A stretch of 64,000 bases of DNA from CAWUEX02 sp963921305. Lineage in GTDB: Bacteria > Pseudomonadota > Alphaproteobacteria > Rhodospirillales > Rhodospirillaceae. The DNA lies in assembly GCA_963921305.4 (NCBI GenBank), contig CAWUEX030000003.1, positions 62,001-126,000 on the forward strand, read 5' to 3'. Position 1 is the stretch's first letter. Each line of letters opens with the position of its first letter. Shown in pieces: positions 61,537 to 64,000 of this stretch. Below the pieces are notes generated by a model. The model worked only from the letters and a program-made list of their open reading frames with translations, was not told where the DNA came from and did no database searches. A program made the position numbers and the translations under genes.

Positions 61537-64000
61537 ATGCGGATCACGCGCCGCTTCACCACGGCCGGAACATCTCCTTACGCCGACATTCCGTTCCGCA
61601 CGATCTCAAGCGAAATCAAAAATCCGGACGGCTCCGTTGTCTTTTCCCAGTCGGAAATCTCGGTACCGGAGAGCTGGTCGCAGGTGGCCTGCGATGTGCT
61701 GGCACAGAAGTACTTTCGCAAGGCCGGCGTGCCCGCCCGGCTGAAGACCGTCAAAGAGTCCGACGTCCCAGAAGCGTTGTGGCGCAAGGAGCCTGACCAC
61801 AAGGCCCTCAAGAAGCTCAAGGCCGACGACCGCTTCGGCGGCGAAACCGACGCCCGCCAGGTCTTCGACCGCCTGGCCGGCACCTGGGCCTATTGGGGCT
61901 GGAAAGGCGGCTACTTCGACGGCGCCGAGGATGCCGAGGCCTACTACGACGAGATGCGCTACATGTTGTGCCGGCAGATGGCCGCGCCCAACTCGCCGCA
62001 GTGGTTCAACACCGGTTTGCACTGGGCCTATGGCATTGATGGCCCGGCTCAGGGTCATCACTATGTGGATTACCGCACCGGGCGGCTGGTGAAGTCTGCC
62101 AGCGCTTATGAGCACCCGCAGCCTCATGCCTGTTTCATCCAATCCATAGCCGACGATCTGGTCAATGACGGCGGCATCATGGATCTATGGACCCGCGAGG
62201 CGCGGCTGTTCAAATACGGCTCCGGCACGGGTACGAACTTCTCGGCCCTGCGCGGCGCAGGCGAAAGCCTGTCCGGCGGCGGCCAGTCCTCTGGGCTGAT
62301 GAGCTTTCTCAAGATCGGCGACCGCGCCGCTGGCGCGATCAAGTCCGGTGGCACCACCCGGCGCGCGGCCAAGATGGTCATCGTCGATGTCGACCACCCG
62401 GACATCGAAGCCTTTATCGGCTGGAAAGTACGCGAAGAGCAAAAAGTCGCCGCCCTGGTGACCGGCTCCAAGCTGTGTCAGGTGCACCTCAACACGATCA
62501 TGAAGGCCTGCCGCAATTGGGACGGCGTCGACAGCGAAAGCCGCTTCGATCTGAAAGAGAACGACGTTCTGCGCAAAGCGATCCGCGCCGCACGCAAGGC
62601 AATGATCCCGGACAACGCGATCCAGCGCGCCATCCAATTCGCGCGCCAGGGTTACAGCGACATCGAATTCGAGACCTACGACACGGACTGGGATTCCGAA
62701 GCTTACGCGACCGTGTCCGGCCAAAATTCCAACAACAGCGTACGCGTCACCAACGAGTTCCTGCAGGCGGCCCAAAGCGGCAAACCTTGGGAGTTGCGCA
62801 ACCGCCTCGACAACACGGTGGCTAAGACTGTCGACGCCTCGGAGCTATGGGAGAAGATCGCCGAAGCCGCCTGGCAATGCGCCGATCCGGGCCTGCAGTT
62901 CGACACCACGATCAACGAGTGGCACACCTGCCCCAGTTCGGGACGGATCAACGGCTCGAACCCGTGCTCGGAATACATGTTCCTGGACGACACCGCCTGC
63001 AATCTGGCGTCCCTGAACCTGCTGCAATTCCGCCAGGACGGCGGCGGTTTCGATGTGGAGGGCTTCGCCCACGCCACACGGCTGTGGACGATCACTTTGG
63101 AAATCTCTGTCTTGATGGCGCAGTTCCCATCGAAAGAGATTGCCAAGCTGTCGTATCAGTTCCGCACTCTGGGGTTGGGCTACGCCAACATCGGCGGCCT
63201 GCTGATGGCCAACGGGTATTCCTATGACAGCGACGAAGGCCGCGCGCTGTGCGGCGCCATCACCGCGCTGATGACCGGTACGGCCTATGCGACTTCTGCC
63301 GAGATGGCTGAGGAGCTGGGCGCCTTCCCCGGCTACAAGGCCAACGGTAAAGAGATGCTGCGGGTGATCCGTAACCACCGCCGCGCCGCCTACGGACATC
63401 AGGACGACTACGAAGGGCTGAGCATCAACCCGGTGCCGCTGAATGGCGCCGACTGTCCGGACACGGCTTTGGTTTTGGCGGCCAAGCAGGCCTGGGATGC
63501 AGCGCTCGAAGTCGGCACGGCCAACGGCTTCCGCAACGCGCAAGTGTCGGTGATCGCCCCGACCGGTACGATCGGCCTGGTGATGGACTGCGACACCACC
63601 GGCATTGAGCCGGATTTCGCCTTGGTGAAGTTCAAGAAGCTGGCCGGCGGGGGATACTTCAAGATCATCAACCGCATCGTACCGCTGGCACTGCAAACGC
63701 TGGGATACGGCGCCGATGAGATCGACGACATTCAAGCCTACGCCGTGGGCCACGGTACCCTCGACGGTGCCCCGGCGATTCATCACAAGGCGCTGATGGA
63801 CCGCGGCTTTGACGGCGAAGCCTTGGCCGCGATCGAGGCTGCCTTGCAAAATGCCTTCGATATCAAGTTCGCGTTTAATAAGTACACCCTGGGCGAAGAG
63901 TTCTGCACGGAACGCCTGGGTCTGGACGCCGCAGACCTGGACCGCCTGGACTTCAACATGCTGGCGGCCATCGGCTTCTCGGACAGCGATATCGAAGCGG
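61537..64000 (+). CDS. nrdJ: adenosylcobalamin-dependent (class II) ribonucleotide reductase, 5' part
   Basis: The frame stays open from the ATG at 61537 to the window end (821 codons), so the C-terminus is missing; family members are about 1200 residues. AGAGGGG lies six bases before the ATG. Key residues are C199 (PHACFIQS, redox Cys) and NPC477-S-E479-Y, which carries the thiyl-radical Cys and the catalytic Glu. The large-subunit barrel is seen in MDLWTREARLFKYGSGTG and similar. NrdJ makes dNTPs with adenosylcobalamin and works with or without oxygen. NrdR boxes upstream fit control by deoxynucleotide status. Confidence 0.94.
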   Translation, partial: MRITRRFTTAGTSPYADIPFRTISSEIKNPDGSVVFSQSEISVPESWSQVACDVLAQKYFRKAGVPARLKTVKESDVPEALWRKEPDHKALKKLKADDRFGGETDARQVFDRLAGTWAYWGWKGGYFDGAEDAEAYYDEMRYMLCRQMAAPNSPQWFNTGLHWAYGIDGPAQGHHYVDYRTGRLVKSASAYEHPQPHACFIQSIADDLVNDGGIMDLWTREARLFKYGSGTGTNFSALRGAGESLSGGGQSSGLMSFLKIGDRAAGAIKSGGTTRRAAKMVIVDVDHPDIEAFIGWKVREEQKVAALVTGSKLCQVHLNTIMKACRNWDGVDSESRFDLKENDVLRKAIRAARKAMIPDNAIQRAIQFARQGYSDIEFETYDTDWDSEAYATVSGQNSNNSVRVTNEFLQAAQSGKPWELRNRLDNTVAKTVDASELWEKIAEAAWQCADPGLQFDTTINEWHTCPSSGRINGSNPCSEYMFLDDTACNLASLNLLQFRQDGGGFDVEGFAHATRLWTITLEISVLMAQFPSKEIAKLSYQFRTLGLGYANIGGLLMANGYSYDSDEGRALCGAITALMTGTAYATSAEMAEELGAFPGYKANGKEMLRVIRNHRRAAYGHQDDYEGLSINPVPLNGADCPDTALVLAAKQAWDAALEVGTANGFRNAQVSVIAPTGTIGLVMDCDTTGIEPDFALVKFKKLAGGGYFKIINRIVPLALQTLGYGADEIDDIQAYAVGHGTLDGAPAIHHKALMDRGFDGEALAAIEAALQNAFDIKFAFNKYTLGEEFCTERLGLDAADLDRLDFNMLAAIGFSDSDIEA

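Noticed and set aside
62845..63849. 334-codon leftward open frame opposite nrdJ
   Set aside because: Antisense shadow of the nrdJ reading frame in high-GC DNA; the nrdJ frame has clear catalytic motifs.
1..64000. CRISPR arrays or rRNA operon
   Set aside because: No regularly spaced repeats with unique spacers and no rRNA-like sequence were found anywhere in the window.

Overview
The window looks like part of an alphaproteobacterial chromosome. Evidence is the gene order rne / Tat-exported amidase / mrcA / prfB, the order aroQ-accB-accC-aat-DUF2155-mlaD-mlaD-NDUFA12, an Rrf2/IscR-like regulator with a single cysteine, an RNase E with a long acidic insertion in its S1 domain, a class II (B12-dependent) ribonucleotide reductase, and DUF2141 and DUF2155 proteins. 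The order within the class cannot be fixed from sequence alone.

Region 1 (1-16.6 kb) is a prophage, or the decaying right part of one. Most phage genes run leftward: a short regulatory-type gene (15.5 kb), a lysis block (coiled-coil/TM protein, anchored protein, M15 endolysin, 3-TM holin), a small and a large terminase subunit, a P22-like portal, then small genes running off the left edge. No integrase, tail or replication genes are in view. The portal gene carries an in-frame TGA where Trp is expected, so the phage is probably defective. A rightward repressor with an apparently dead S24 protease domain sits at the right end.

The phage backbone is interrupted by AT-richer cargo. Three proteins share a nearly constant ~105-residue N-terminus (DGW.L.EGLAAQYAAQAGLD ... 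NP.TGLQ.F) and then have unrelated C-termini. They lie after the portal, between terminase and portal, and before the small terminase gene, and each is next to a membrane protein or lipoprotein gene. A fourth copy is a 55-bp remnant, the small terminase 5' end is duplicated, and a 29-bp repeat starts two of the cargo blocks. This resembles polymorphic effector/immunity cassettes or phage morons and is the best candidate here for an undescribed system. A second cargo block (10.0-12.35 kb) is a two-gene operon: a frameshifted multi-TM protein and a tail-anchored protein with WYL-like and TerB-like regions.

Region 2 (16.6-24.2 kb) is an accessory metabolic locus. Two orphan oligopeptide-type ABC substrate-binding proteins flank a CMD-like protein, a GMC oxidoreductase, a phytanoyl-CoA dioxygenase-like protein and a VOC protein.

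Region 3 (24.4-64 kb) is core chromosome. It holds a tRNA-Met(CAT); an Fe-S/sulfur-relay operon (IscR-like, cysteine desulfurase, ferredoxin, mnmA); anmK, tyrS, a YhdP/AsmA-like giant protein, glnE, bcp, prfB with an intact programmed +1 frameshift site, mrcA, a Tat-type amidase and rne. These are followed by an aminotransferase/GGT-like pair, an M48 protease, a DsbA-like oxidoreductase, a lone flagellar hook protein, an aldo/keto reductase, a ThiS-ThiG fusion, aroQ-accBC, aat, two MlaD proteins, NDUFA12, and the 5' part of nrdJ behind two NrdR-type boxes spaced 31 bp.
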